From an uncultured Eubacteriales bacterium (GTDB lineage Bacteria > Bacillota > Clostridia > Oscillospirales > Oscillospiraceae): a stretch of 13,714 nucleotides of DNA. Below the pieces are notes generated by a model. It was given only the letters and a program-made list of their open reading frames with translations, ran no database searches and was not told the origin of the DNA. The translations under genes were made by a program, and so were the position numbers. Below, in pieces: positions 5,255 through 12,201 of the stretch (positions are counted from its first letter, which is position 1; the number at the start of each line of letters is the position of its first letter). Where the stretch lies: positions 1-13,714 of the forward strand of contig USAC01000052.1 of the NCBI GenBank assembly GCA_900552475.1, read 5' to 3'.

Positions 5255-6607
5255 TTATACCAGCTTTTTTATGAAATCAGCCAAATCTGTCGCCACTTCA
5301 TGAGCCAATTCGACTGTCTTGGCCTCCACCATCACGCGGATGAGCGCCTCGGTGCCGGACGGACGGAGCAGAATCCGCCCCTCACCCGCGAGCGCCGCCT
5401 CGCGCTCGCGCACCTGTGCCCAGACGGTCTCGTCGGCCATGATGCGCTCCTTCACGCCGCCGGAGTGCGGTACGGCGACGTTGATAAGCTCCTGCGGATA
5501 CTGTCTGCAGCAGGAGACGAACTCGGAGACGGGCAGGCCCGAGACATGCAGCGCCTGCAGGAACTGCAGCGCCGTCAGCTCGCCGTCGCCGGTCGTGGCA
5601 TAGTCGCGGAAGATCGTGTGGCCCGACTGCTCGCCGCCGATGGCGTAGCCGCACTCGATCATCTTCTCGAGCACGTGGCGGTCGCCGACGTCGGTACAGA
5701 CGAGGTCGATGCCGTGGTTGCGGCAGAACTCATGCAGGCCGAGGTTCGACATGACGGTCGCGACGATGGCGTTGCCGCTGAGCTTGCCATCGTGCTTCAT
5801 GGCGAGGGCGCAGACTGCCATGACCTTGTCGCCGTCGACCACGCCGCCCTTCTCGTCGATCAGGAGACATCGGTCCGCGTCCCCGTCGAAGGCGATGCCG
5901 AGATCGTAGCCGCCCTTGACGACGCCCTCGGCCAGCGACTCCAGATGCGTCGAGCCGCAGTGCTCGTTGATGTTCACGCCGTCCGGATCGCAGTGGATGA
6001 AGTCCGCCTGCAGGTGCAGGCTGTCAAAGAGCATCGGCGCCGTGGCCGAGGCCGCGCCGTTGGCGCAGTCGACGAGCGCGCGCATGCCCGTGAGGTCGCA
6101 GTCCACGCTCGAAAGCAGGTGCTGAACATAGAGTTGCTTCATCTGGCGCATGCCGTGGAAGCGGCGGCCGATCTCGCCGCGGGTCTTGTCGGCCATGGGC
6201 GCGCCAGAAAGAATCAACTCCTCGATCCGCTCCTCCATCTCGTCCGACAGCTTATAGCCGCGGCTGTCGAAAATTTTGATACCGTTGTGCTCATAAGGAT
6301 TGTGCGAGGCCGAGATGACGATGCCCGCGTCCGCCTTTTCCAGAACGGTCAGATACGCGACGGCCGGGGTCGGGATCGTCCCGAACGGCATCACGTCGCC
6401 GCCCGCGGCGCAGATACCGGCCATCAGCGCCGCCTCGAGCATATCGGAGGAAATACGCGTGTCCTTACCGATGGCGATCGCCAGTCTGTGCTTTTTCTCC
6501 TCCGCCAGAACCGTCGTCAGCGCGCGGCCAACCTGAAAGGCGAGGTCGACCGTCAGATTTTCGCCGACGACGCCGCGGATTCCGTCCGTTCCAAACAGTT
6601 TACCCAT
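5255..6607 (-). CDS. glmM: Phosphoglucosamine mutase GlmM
   Basis: Cytoplasmic enzyme that converts glucosamine-6-phosphate to glucosamine-1-phosphate, the step after GlmS in UDP-GlcNAc synthesis for peptidoglycan. The 450-aa length is typical. It starts with the hallmark GKLFGTDGIRG. The phosphoserine loop is ISASHNP with S101 as the catalytic residue; the magnesium loop is DGDADR with D241, D243 and D245; the sugar-binding loop is GEQSGH (325-330); and the phosphate-binding loop is RPSGTE (415-420). All key residues are present. ATG 6607 has GAGGAGAG six bases ahead. It follows ruvB by 76 bases on the same strand, with an 8-bp hairpin (6657-6664/6673-6680) lacking a T-run between them, so read-through from ruvCAB is possible. 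No convincing promoter of its own was seen. Confidence 0.98.
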   Translation of the reverse strand: MGKLFGTDGIRGVVGENLTVDLAFQVGRALTTVLAEEKKHRLAIAIGKDTRISSDMLEAALMAGICAAGGDVMPFGTIPTPAVAYLTVLEKADAGIVISASHNPYEHNGIKIFDSRGYKLSDEMEERIEELILSGAPMADKTRGEIGRRFHGMRQMKQLYVQHLLSSVDCDLTGMRALVDCANGAASATAPMLFDSLHLQADFIHCDPDGVNINEHCGSTHLESLAEGVVKGGYDLGIAFDGDADRCLLIDEKGGVVDGDKVMAVCALAMKHDGKLSGNAIVATVMSNLGLHEFCRNHGIDLVCTDVGDRHVLEKMIECGYAIGGEQSGHTIFRDYATTGDGELTALQFLQALHVSGLPVSEFVSCCRQYPQELINVAVPHSGGVKERIMADETVWAQVREREAALAGEGRILLRPSGTEALIRVMVEAKTVELAHEVATDLADFIKKLV

Positions 6608-6683
6608 AAAAAGCTCTCCTCATATATACCAATTTCCAATTCAATTGCGTTTCAATCTGTAAAGTCGTTGTTCTTTACAGCGA

Positions 6684-7727
6684 TTACAAATCCAACTGTT
6701 GCTGTCCCGGCATCTCCATGTGCAGATGGCGGTACGCCTTCTGCGTCACGCAGCGCCCGCGCGGGGTACGCGTCAGAAAGCCGAGCTGCATCAGATACGG
6801 CTCATAGACATCCTCGAGCGTGACCGCCTCTTCCCCAATCGTCGCCGCGAGCGTCTCCAGCCCCACGGGGCCGCCGCCGTAATTCTCGATGATTGCGCGC
6901 ATCATCCGCCGGTCGATGGGATCGAGCCCGAGCTGGTCGATCTCCAGCGCCTGCAGCGCGTGGTCGGCCACCTCGCGCGTGATGGTGCCGTCGGCGACAA
7001 CCTGCGCAAAGTCGCGCACGCGGCGGAGCATCCGGTTCGCGATACGCGGCGTTCCGCGCGAGCGGCGGGCGATCTCGAGCGCGCCGCTCTCCTCAATCGG
7101 AACCTCCAGAATTCCAGCGCTGCGCGTGACAATCCGCGTCAGCTCCTCCGGGGTGTAGAGCTCGAGCCGCAGCGTCACGCCGAAGCGGTCGCGCAGCGGA
7201 GCCGAGAGCTGCCCGGCGCGGGTCGTCGCGCCGATGAGCGTGAACTTCGGCAGATCGAGCCGGATGGAGTTGGCCGAGGGGCCCTTACCGATGATGATGT
7301 CGATGGCATAGTCCTCCATCGCGGGATAGAGGATCTCCTCCACCGAGCGGTTGAGCCGGTGGATCTCATCGACGAAGAGAATATCGTTTTCGCTCAGGTT
7401 CGTCAGAAGCGCCGCGAGATCGCCGGGCTTTTCGATCGCGGGGCCGGAGGTGATGCGGATGTTCACACCCATCTCCGCAGCGATGATGCCCGCGAGCGTC
7501 GTCTTGCCGAGGCCGGGCGGGCCGTGCAGCAGGACGTGGTCGAGCGCCTCGGAGCGGCGGCGCGCCGCCTCAATGAAGATCGAGAGGTTCTGCTTCGCCT
7601 TCTCCTGCCCGATATACTCGCGCAGCGTGTGCGGGCGCAGGGAGTTCTCGTTGCTGTCCTCCGGGAGGAGGGACGTGGAGACGAGCGGCTCTTCCTCATA
7701 GAAATGGCTGCCGTAATCAATGCTCAA
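6684..7727 (-). CDS. ruvB: Holliday junction branch-migration helicase RuvB
   Basis: A 347-aa AAA+ motor that drives branch migration of Holliday junctions with RuvA. Walker A is GPPGLGKT (69-76), Walker B FVDEIH (118-123), sensor 1 GATTR (166-170), the arginine-finger region PLRDRFG (177-183) and sensor 2 GTPRIANR (225-232). The C-terminal winged-helix DNA-binding domain ends with TPRGRCVTQKAYRHL. The start is a TTG at 7727, preceded by AAGGAGG; there is no ATG in frame before the Walker A motif. The SD begins inside the ruvA stop codon (TAAGGAGG), only 12 bases separate the genes, and translation is probably coupled. It is the third gene of ruvC-ruvA-ruvB. Confidence 0.98.
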   Translation of the reverse strand: MSIDYGSHFYEEEPLVSTSLLPEDSNENSLRPHTLREYIGQEKAKQNLSIFIEAARRRSEALDHVLLHGPPGLGKTTLAGIIAAEMGVNIRITSGPAIEKPGDLAALLTNLSENDILFVDEIHRLNRSVEEILYPAMEDYAIDIIIGKGPSANSIRLDLPKFTLIGATTRAGQLSAPLRDRFGVTLRLELYTPEELTRIVTRSAGILEVPIEESGALEIARRSRGTPRIANRMLRRVRDFAQVVADGTITREVADHALQALEIDQLGLDPIDRRMMRAIIENYGGGPVGLETLAATIGEEAVTLEDVYEPYLMQLGFLTRTPRGRCVTQKAYRHLHMEMPGQQQLDL

Positions 7728-7739
7728 GCTGCTCCCTCC

Positions 7740-8336
7740 TTACCGTACCATTTTCTTCAGTGCCTGCCGGATGATCTCCTCAAGCGGCTGCTCCATGTCG
7801 ACGCCCTTGAGCGCCGCGGCGATCTCCGGCGTACCGTACCCGAGGACGGCCAGCGCCGCCGACGCCTCGCCCGCCTTGTTCGCGCCGCCCGCGGCGATGA
7901 CCGGGACGGGTCCGTCGGAGGAGAACGACGTCTGCTCCTTGGCGAGCTTGTCCTTCAGCTCGAGGATGATGCGCTGGGCAATCTTCTTGCCGATGCCCGG
8001 CGCGGCGGTAAGCGCCTTCTCGTCCCCCGTCACGATGGAGAGGGCGAGGTTGTTCGGCGTCGTGGACGAGAGAATCGCGAGCGCGGCCTTCGGCCCGACG
8101 CCGGAGACGCCGATGAGCATCTTGAAGCTGCTGAGCTCCTGCTGACTCGAAAAGCCGAAGAGTTCGAAAATCTCCTCGCGCACATGGAGATAGGTGAAGA
8201 GCTTCGCCCGCTCGCCCTTTTTCAGCCGGGAAATCGTATAGTTCGTCGTCGCGCAGGCGTATCCCACGCCGCCGCAGTCGATCACGGCGAGGTTCGGGCC
8301 GATCTCGGCCACGGTGCCGCTCACATAATAAAACAT
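7740..8336 (-). CDS. ruvA: Holliday junction DNA-binding subunit RuvA
   Basis: A 198-aa protein that tetramerises on four-way junctions and loads RuvB. The N-terminal OB-fold (about 1-62) begins MFYYVSGTV and contains DCGGVGYAC. Two helix-hairpin-helix motifs follow: LIGVSGVGPKAALAIL (74-89) and LTAAPGIGKKIAQRIILELKDKL (109-131). After a flexible linker (about 132-155), domain III (about 156-198) carries the RuvB-contacting region EASAALAVLGYGTPEI. ATG 8336 follows the ruvC stop after one base, with AAGGAG inside the end of ruvC as SD. The tight spacing supports one ruvCAB transcript. Confidence 0.98.
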   Translation of the reverse strand: MFYYVSGTVAEIGPNLAVIDCGGVGYACATTNYTISRLKKGERAKLFTYLHVREEIFELFGFSSQQELSSFKMLIGVSGVGPKAALAILSSTTPNNLALSIVTGDEKALTAAPGIGKKIAQRIILELKDKLAKEQTSFSSDGPVPVIAAGGANKAGEASAALAVLGYGTPEIAAALKGVDMEQPLEEIIRQALKKMVR

Positions 8337-8337
8337 C

Positions 8338-8850
8338 TCAGACCGTCTCCTTCACTTGCGGATCCGCGCGCCGCAAAAGGCTCGTGGCGCTGCGCGCGTG
8401 GCAGATGGCAAGGGCCAGCGCGTCGGCCGCGTCGTCCGGGCGCGGCACCGCCTTGAGCCGCAGCAGGTGGCGCGTCATGTCCATCACCTGACGCTTTTCG
8501 GCCAGACCGTACCCCACGACGGCCTGCTTGACCTGCATGGGCGTGTATTCATAGACCGGCAGCTGCATCTTCTCAATCGTGCAGAGGATGACGCCGCGGC
8601 CATGCGCCACGGCGATGCCGGTCGTGATATTCTTGCTGAAAAACAGCTCCTCGATCGAAACCTCGTCGGGCTTCACGTCCCGCAGGAGCTGCTCCATATC
8701 CGTCTCGATCTGCAGCAGGCGCGTCGCCAGCGGGAGACCCGCCGGGGTGGTGATGGTACCGTAGCTCTCCATGCGCAGGCGGGTTCCCTCCGCGTTCACG
8801 ACGCCGAAGCCGATCGTCGCGACGCCGGGGTCAATCCCCAGAATCCGCAT
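8338..8850 (-). CDS. ruvC: Holliday junction resolvase RuvC
   Basis: A 170-aa homodimeric endonuclease that cuts Holliday junctions bound by RuvAB. RNase-H-like fold with the four acidic catalytic residues in place: D7 (RILGIDPG), E67 (SIEELF), and D140 and D143 (PDDAADALALA). ATG 8850 has GGGGAGG about eight bases ahead and the promoter is at 8898-8926. It is first in ruvC-ruvA-ruvB-glmM, divergent from nth. No LexA-type operator was recognised in the promoter, so SOS control is not evident by eye. Confidence 0.97.
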   Translation of the reverse strand: MRILGIDPGVATIGFGVVNAEGTRLRMESYGTITTPAGLPLATRLLQIETDMEQLLRDVKPDEVSIEELFFSKNITTGIAVAHGRGVILCTIEKMQLPVYEYTPMQVKQAVVGYGLAEKRQVMDMTRHLLRLKAVPRPDDAADALALAICHARSATSLLRRADPQVKETV

Positions 8851-8897
8851 GGCCGTACCTCCCCTTTCCGCTTTTCCATATTTTCACAGTACCAATT

Positions 8898-8926
8898 ATT
8901 ATATCAAAGCCTATACGAAAAGGCAA
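8898..8926 (-). promoter_or_regulatory. Promoter of the ruvCAB(-glmM) cluster
   Basis: On the minus strand TTGCCT (8926-8921) and a perfect TATAAT (8903-8898) are 17 bases apart, about 48 bases before the ruvC start. It lies back to back with the nth promoter. Confidence 0.78.
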
Positions 8927-8951
8927 TATAAAACTCCCGTTTAGGTTTTTC

Positions 8952-8979
8952 TCGACAATCGTGCAAAATGTGCTACAAT
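8952..8979 (+). promoter_or_regulatory. Promoter of nth
   Basis: TCGACA (8952-8957) and TACAAT (8974-8979) are 16 bases apart, with an extended TGC before the -10. The SD GAGGTGA (8987-8993) leads into ATG 9001, giving a leader of only about 15 bases. Confidence 0.65.
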
Positions 8980-9000
8980 AGGCCGTGAGGTGATGACAAA

Positions 9001-9645
9001 ATGAAAACTGAGCAGGAGATGAACGCCATCATTTCACGGCTGAAGGCGCTGTATCCGGACGCGATGTGTTCGCTGGATTATGAAAAGGACTATGAGCTGC
9101 TGTTCTCCGTGCGGCTCGCGGCGCAGTGTACGGACGCGCGCGTCAATCTCGTGACGCCCGCGCTCTTCGCGCGCTTCCCGCGGCTGGAGGACTACGCCGT
9201 GGCCACACCCGAGGAAGTCGGCGAATACATCCGCTCGTGCGGCTTCTGGCGGGCGAAGGCACGCGACATCGTCGCCTGCGCGCAGCAGCTGCTCGCGCGC
9301 TTTGGCGGTCGCGTGCCTGACAACATGGACGATCTTCTCAGCCTGCCGGGTGTCGGACGAAAAACCGCCAACCTCATCCTCGGCGACATCTACGGACAGG
9401 AGGGCTATGTCTGCGACACGCACTGTATCCGCATCACGGGGCGGCTCGGCATTACGGACGGCAGCAAGGACCCCGTGAAGGTTGAGCAGCAGCTGCGCCG
9501 GTGTCTGCCGCCGGAGGAATCGAACAATTTCTGCCACCGGATGGTGCTGCACGGCCGTGCCGTCTGCACGGCCCGCGCCCCGCAGTGCGAAAGCTGCACG
9601 CTGCGCGACCTCTGCGACACGGGAACCCCAACAGAACAATCCTGA
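9001..9645 (+). CDS. nth: Endonuclease III (DNA glycosylase/AP lyase)
   Basis: A 214-aa base-excision repair enzyme that removes oxidised pyrimidines and cleaves the abasic site. The helix-hairpin-helix is SLPGVGRKTANL (114-125) with the Schiff-base lysine K121. The catalytic aspartate is D139 in CDTHCIRITGRLG. The [4Fe-4S] cluster ligands are C189, C196, C199 and C205, with the exact C-x6-C-x2-C-x5-C spacing of the family. Length is normal for the family. ATG 9001 has GAGGTGA seven bases ahead. It is divergent from ruvC and followed by a terminator at 9665-9709. K121 and D139 mark a bifunctional endonuclease III, distinguishing it from MutY and AlkA relatives. Confidence 0.96.
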   Translation: MKTEQEMNAIISRLKALYPDAMCSLDYEKDYELLFSVRLAAQCTDARVNLVTPALFARFPRLEDYAVATPEEVGEYIRSCGFWRAKARDIVACAQQLLARFGGRVPDNMDDLLSLPGVGRKTANLILGDIYGQEGYVCDTHCIRITGRLGITDGSKDPVKVEQQLRRCLPPEESNNFCHRMVLHGRAVCTARAPQCESCTLRDLCDTGTPTEQS

Positions 9646-9664
9646 AAGACCTTTTTGACAGCCT

Positions 9665-9709
9665 AAAACAAGCGGCCTGCACATAAACTATGTGCAGGCC
9701 ATTTGTTTT
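9665..9709 (+). terminator. Intrinsic terminator after nth
   Basis: GGCCTGCACATA (9674-9685) pairs perfectly with 9689-9700 around a 3-base loop. After a 2x2 mismatch, AAAACAA (9665-9671) pairs with TTGTTTT (9703-9709), which doubles as the U-tract. The next gene's SD (9713-9718) follows directly, so that gene may depend on read-through or on a promoter I could not identify. Confidence 0.75.
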
Positions 9710-9726
9710 GATGGGAGGACATGTGC

Positions 9727-10242
9727 ATGGAGCGGGAGATTTTCGCGGACGGACGCGCGGCGGGGACGCTGCGCACAGAACCGGACGGGGCCGACACCTG
9801 TTTTTCCCTCTCCTGCCGTCTCGGGCCGGGGCTGTGGCGACTCTGGGCCGAGGGGACGGCGGGGCGTCTGCTGCTGGGAACGCTTGAGGGCGGCGGCCCC
9901 GTCTCGCTGCGGCGGCGCTTTTCCGATCGGCTCGTGCGGCCCGTGGGGACAGTGGTGCGCGGCCTTGCCGAGGAGGTCGGCGCAGCGCGGGCGGACGCGT
10001 GGCGCCCGGCACGGGAGGTGCCGTCCTTCCACGCCGCGGCGGCGCTGCCGGAGGGCGCGCTCGTGCGCCGGGCGGGTTCGGTCTGGCTCGCGGCGGTTCC
10101 CTGCGCGGAGGATGCCCCCTTCCCGCTGACGGAGCTATTCTGTCTCGCGCGGATCGAAACGGTCGCCGGGCGGCGGTGCGTGGTGTTCGCCTTCGACGCG
10201 TCCGGCTGGCCCGTCCTGCGCGGCGATTCCGCGAAGCAATAA
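9727..10242 (+). CDS. Hypothetical protein, 171 aa
   Basis: I do not recognise this protein as a named family. It begins MEREIFADGRAAGTL, is rich in Arg, Ala, Gly and Leu, and has no evident signal peptide, membrane helix, cysteine cluster or catalytic motif. Two blocks look structured: an N-terminal strand-rich half (about 1-80, with TCFSLSCRL and GLWRLWAEG) and a C-terminal block (about 110-165, with FPLTELFCLARIETV and RRCVVFAFDASGWPVL). The middle (about 80-110) is Ala/Arg-rich. ATG 9727 was preferred to ATG 9721 because GGGAGG (9713-9718) is eight bases from the former and only two from the latter. Codon use with strong GC at third positions and the good SD argue that it is real. It lies between nth and nrdR without obvious functional connection. 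Confidence 0.7.
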   Translation: MEREIFADGRAAGTLRTEPDGADTCFSLSCRLGPGLWRLWAEGTAGRLLLGTLEGGGPVSLRRRFSDRLVRPVGTVVRGLAEEVGAARADAWRPAREVPSFHAAAALPEGALVRRAGSVWLAAVPCAEDAPFPLTELFCLARIETVAGRRCVVFAFDASGWPVLRGDSAKQ

Positions 10243-10279
10243 AAAATTCACATTTAGTCTACCATCTGCCGCCGCTTTA

Positions 10280-10288
10280 TGATATAAT
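10280..10288 (+). promoter_or_regulatory. Extended -10 promoter of nrdR
   Basis: TGATATAAT (10280-10288) is a perfect extended -10 element. No good -35 lies 16-18 bases upstream, which extended -10 promoters tolerate. The region before it is the only AT-rich patch between the hypothetical gene and nrdR. I saw no NrdR-box palindrome. Confidence 0.65.
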
Positions 10289-10330
10289 ATTTTAAATAGG
10301 CCCTGTGGCCGAGAGGGAGGTCAAGATGAG

Positions 10331-10786
10331 ATGAGATGCCCCTACTGTGGTTATCGCGAGAGCAAGGTGGTCGATTCACGCCCCGCCGACGAGGGCAGCA
10401 GCATCCGCCGCCGGCGCGAGTGCCTGTCGTGCATGCGGCGCTTCACGACCTATGAGACGGTCGAGAGCCTGCCGATGGTCGTCATCAAGAAGGACGGCTC
10501 GCGCCAGAGCTTTGACCGCAATAAGGTGCTGCGCGGCATCCAGCGCTCGTGCGAGAAGCGCCCAGTGCCCGTCGCGGACATGGAGCGCATGGCGCTCGAG
10601 ATCGAGCAGGAGCTGCAGAACTCCCTCGAGCGCGAGGTCAGCACCGAGGTCATCGGCGAGAAGGTCATGGAAAAGCTCAAGGCCGCCGACGAGGTCGCCT
10701 ATGTGCGCTTTGCCTCGGTCTACCGCCAGTTCAAGGACATCAACACCTTCATGAGCGAGCTGAGCAAGCTCCTGAGCGAGAAATAA
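10331..10786 (+). CDS. nrdR: Transcriptional repressor NrdR
   Basis: A 151-aa nucleotide-sensing repressor of ribonucleotide reductase genes. The N-terminal zinc ribbon has C3/C6 (MRCPYCG) and C31/C34 (CLSCMRRF); the arginine run RRRR (26-29) and FTTYE lie in the usual places. The ATP-cone domain follows from about residue 49 (VVIKKDGSRQSFDRNKVLRGI), which binds ATP or dATP. Length is standard. ATG 10331 gives the canonical MRCPYCG start. A two-codon reading frame (ATG AGA TGA, 10326-10334) sits between the SD (10313-10320) and this start, overlapping it as ATGA. Its own nrd targets are not in the window. Confidence 0.97.
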   Translation: MRCPYCGYRESKVVDSRPADEGSSIRRRRECLSCMRRFTTYETVESLPMVVIKKDGSRQSFDRNKVLRGIQRSCEKRPVPVADMERMALEIEQELQNSLEREVSTEVIGEKVMEKLKAADEVAYVRFASVYRQFKDINTFMSELSKLLSEK

Positions 10787-10792
10787 CCCCGC

Positions 10793-11173
10793 TCAGAGGA
10801 TATTCTTCACGCTGACGCGCTCCATCTCGTTGAGCAGAACCATCTGCGAGCGCAGTGCCGCGAGGTCCGCGCGCAGGTCGGTGCGCTCCTGTGCCGTGCA
10901 GAGCACCAGGCAGCGCCGCAGCAGTGACTCAGCCTCGTTGATCTCGCCGTGCTCAATGACGATGTGCAGCCATGTCTGGCGCGCGTCCCAGTCGCGGCGC
11001 AGGTTCTCCAGCGCCGCGTCTGCCCCCGCCCAGTCCTCCGCCTGCACGCAGGCGTCCGCCGCATCGAGCAGATCTCCCCAGCGGGCGCACCAGCGCGAGA
11101 GGAGCAGGCTGTTCACCAGCGCCAGCGCAAGAAGCGCCGCCAGCGCGATGCACGGCAGCCGCAGCGCCCTCAT
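10793..11173 (-). CDS. DUF4363 family membrane-anchored protein
   Basis: A 126-aa protein. Residues 5-26 form one hydrophobic N-terminal helix (LPCIALAALLALALVNSLLL) that would anchor it with the rest outside. The remainder is helical, with DAADACVQAEDWAGADAALENLRRDWDARQTWLHIVIEHGEINEAE (about 37-82) and a C-terminal LNEMERVSVKNIL, which fits the DUF4363 family. Function is unknown; these genes commonly follow DUF421 genes in Clostridia. ATG 11173 has GAGGAGGTGA just upstream and overlaps the DUF421 stop as ATGA, so translation is coupled; this excludes the longer frame that would begin inside the DUF421 gene. Its stop is six bases from the nrdR stop on the opposite strand, leaving no room for a terminator. 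Confidence 0.85.
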   Translation of the reverse strand: MRALRLPCIALAALLALALVNSLLLSRWCARWGDLLDAADACVQAEDWAGADAALENLRRDWDARQTWLHIVIEHGEINEAESLLRRCLVLCTAQERTDLRADLAALRSQMVLLNEMERVSVKNIL

Positions 11174-11856
11174 GGCGTCACCTCCTCTTTTCGCACGCAG
11201 ACGACGCTCCCGCGCTCGTCCACGGTGAGCAGGAACACGTCCGCAGGCGAGTGTGCCCTGCAGCGGCGCAGCTGCTTTTTGAGCCATGCGTCATCAAGGC
11301 GCAGGCGCTCGAGGTTCCCGCGCAGCAGGCGGCCGTCGTTGATGATGACCTCCGGCAGGAACACGTCGTCCCGCACGTAGAGCCCCAGCTGGCTCGGCGT
11401 CGCGGGCTGACAGTCCGCGCGCAGGAGGACGGAGAGCTGTCCGCTCGTCTCCAAAATGGCGTATTTCACGTCGCCGAGACTTGTCACGCCCTGTGCGCGC
11501 AGCGCCTCGAGCAGCTCGTCGAGCGTGAGCCGGTTGCGGCGCATGGCCGCCTGCTCGAGCTTCCCGTCGCGGATGATGACGGCGGGCTCCCCGCAGACAA
11601 GGCTGCGAAAGCGCACGCTGTGCAGGCTGCACCAGCTCAGAAGCATCGACAGCGACAGCAGCGTCACGATCGGCACAAGGCCGTTGAGCAGCGGGATGCC
11701 GAAGTTCTGCATCGGTACGGACGCAAGGTCGGATAAAAGCATCGTCAGCACCAGCTCAATCGGCTCCAGCTCCCCGATCTGGCGCTTGCCCGTCAGGCGC
11801 AGACCCACGATCAGGATGAGATAGAGGATCACGGTGCGGATCAGTGCGGTCACCAC
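11170..11856 (-). CDS. DUF421 (YetF-like) membrane protein
   Basis: A 228-aa protein starting at GTG 11856. Three membrane helices lie at about 3-25 (TALIRTVILYLILIVGLRLTG), 32-49 and 55-76, followed by the cytoplasmic YetF domain with GEPAVIIRDGKL, RLTLDELLEALRAQGV and DVKYAILETSGQLSVL, all typical of the family. B. subtilis YetF-type proteins are membrane proteins, some linked to the spore inner membrane; a spore or envelope role here is inference. The GTG start follows AAAGGGGG by nine bases. The open frame continues upstream to 12183, but that stretch is the complement of the glmS leader and is not coding. An out-of-frame ATG (11865) opens a four-codon frame ending in TGA that overlaps the start region. 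The stop overlaps the DUF4363 start. Confidence 0.88.
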   Translation of the reverse strand: MVTALIRTVILYLILIVGLRLTGKRQIGELEPIELVLTMLLSDLASVPMQNFGIPLLNGLVPIVTLLSLSMLLSWCSLHSVRFRSLVCGEPAVIIRDGKLEQAAMRRNRLTLDELLEALRAQGVTSLGDVKYAILETSGQLSVLLRADCQPATPSQLGLYVRDDVFLPEVIINDGRLLRGNLERLRLDDAWLKKQLRRCRAHSPADVFLLTVDERGSVVCVRKEEVTP

Positions 11857-11984
11857 AGGTACATACCCCCTTTGCTGGCAGTATCTGCCGCGTGGGGAAA
11901 TTTTATACAGGTAAAAGACGGCCATCCGCTGTTTTTGATACATCGCAGAAGAAAATACGGAGGTTTTTCGGGGTTTTCCCCCGC

Positions 11985-12140
11985 AGCAAGCGCCAGTGCC
12001 CGCTCCGGCGGGACAACGAGGAGGAGAGAGCATCGAAGTTTTCGGCGGGAGCTCTCCCGTGACATCCGGGCGCGTGACACAGCTGACAAATATGCGGGCG
12101 ACCGCAAAACAGAGGGGCTGTGACCGGAAGAAATGGCAAA
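11985..12140 (+). ncRNA. glmS ribozyme (glucosamine-6-phosphate-activated self-cleaving RNA)
   Basis: The leader upstream of glmS carries the conserved core of the glmS ribozyme. AAGCGCCAG (11989-11997, last base variable) provides the cleavage site between A11989 and G11990. P1 is CCCGC/GCGGG (11999-12003/12008-12012). ACGAGGAGG (12016-12024) and ATCGAAGTTTTCGGCGG (12032-12048) match the core and P2.1 region; GGAGAG (12023-12028) can pair with CTCTCC (12052-12057) for P2. P3 is CACAGC/GCTGTG (12078-12083/12117-12122), and P4 is TGCGG with a GCGA tetraloop (12093-12106). Known members use glucosamine-6-phosphate as a cofactor to cleave, after which the glmS mRNA is degraded: negative feedback by the product of GlmS. 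The 3' boundary is approximate. The 128 bases before it (11857-11984) hold the divergent upstream region of the DUF421 gene, where I could not assign a convincing promoter to either strand. Confidence 0.95.
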
Positions 12141-12201
12141 TCCTCTGCGAGTTTGTCCTTTCGATTGACTTACAAATCATCAATCAGGAGGAACTTTTCA
12201 T

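Noticed and set aside
6657..6680. Terminator between ruvB and glmM
   Set aside because: The 8-bp hairpin is AT-rich and not followed by a T-run, so full termination is unlikely.
9721..9726. Upstream ATG for the 171-aa hypothetical gene
   Set aside because: Only two bases separate it from GGGAGG; ATG 9727 has normal spacing.
11857..12183. 109-residue N-terminal extension of the DUF421 protein
   Set aside because: The extension is antisense to the glmS ribozyme, has no family similarity, and the family's normal start coincides with GTG 11856 and its SD.
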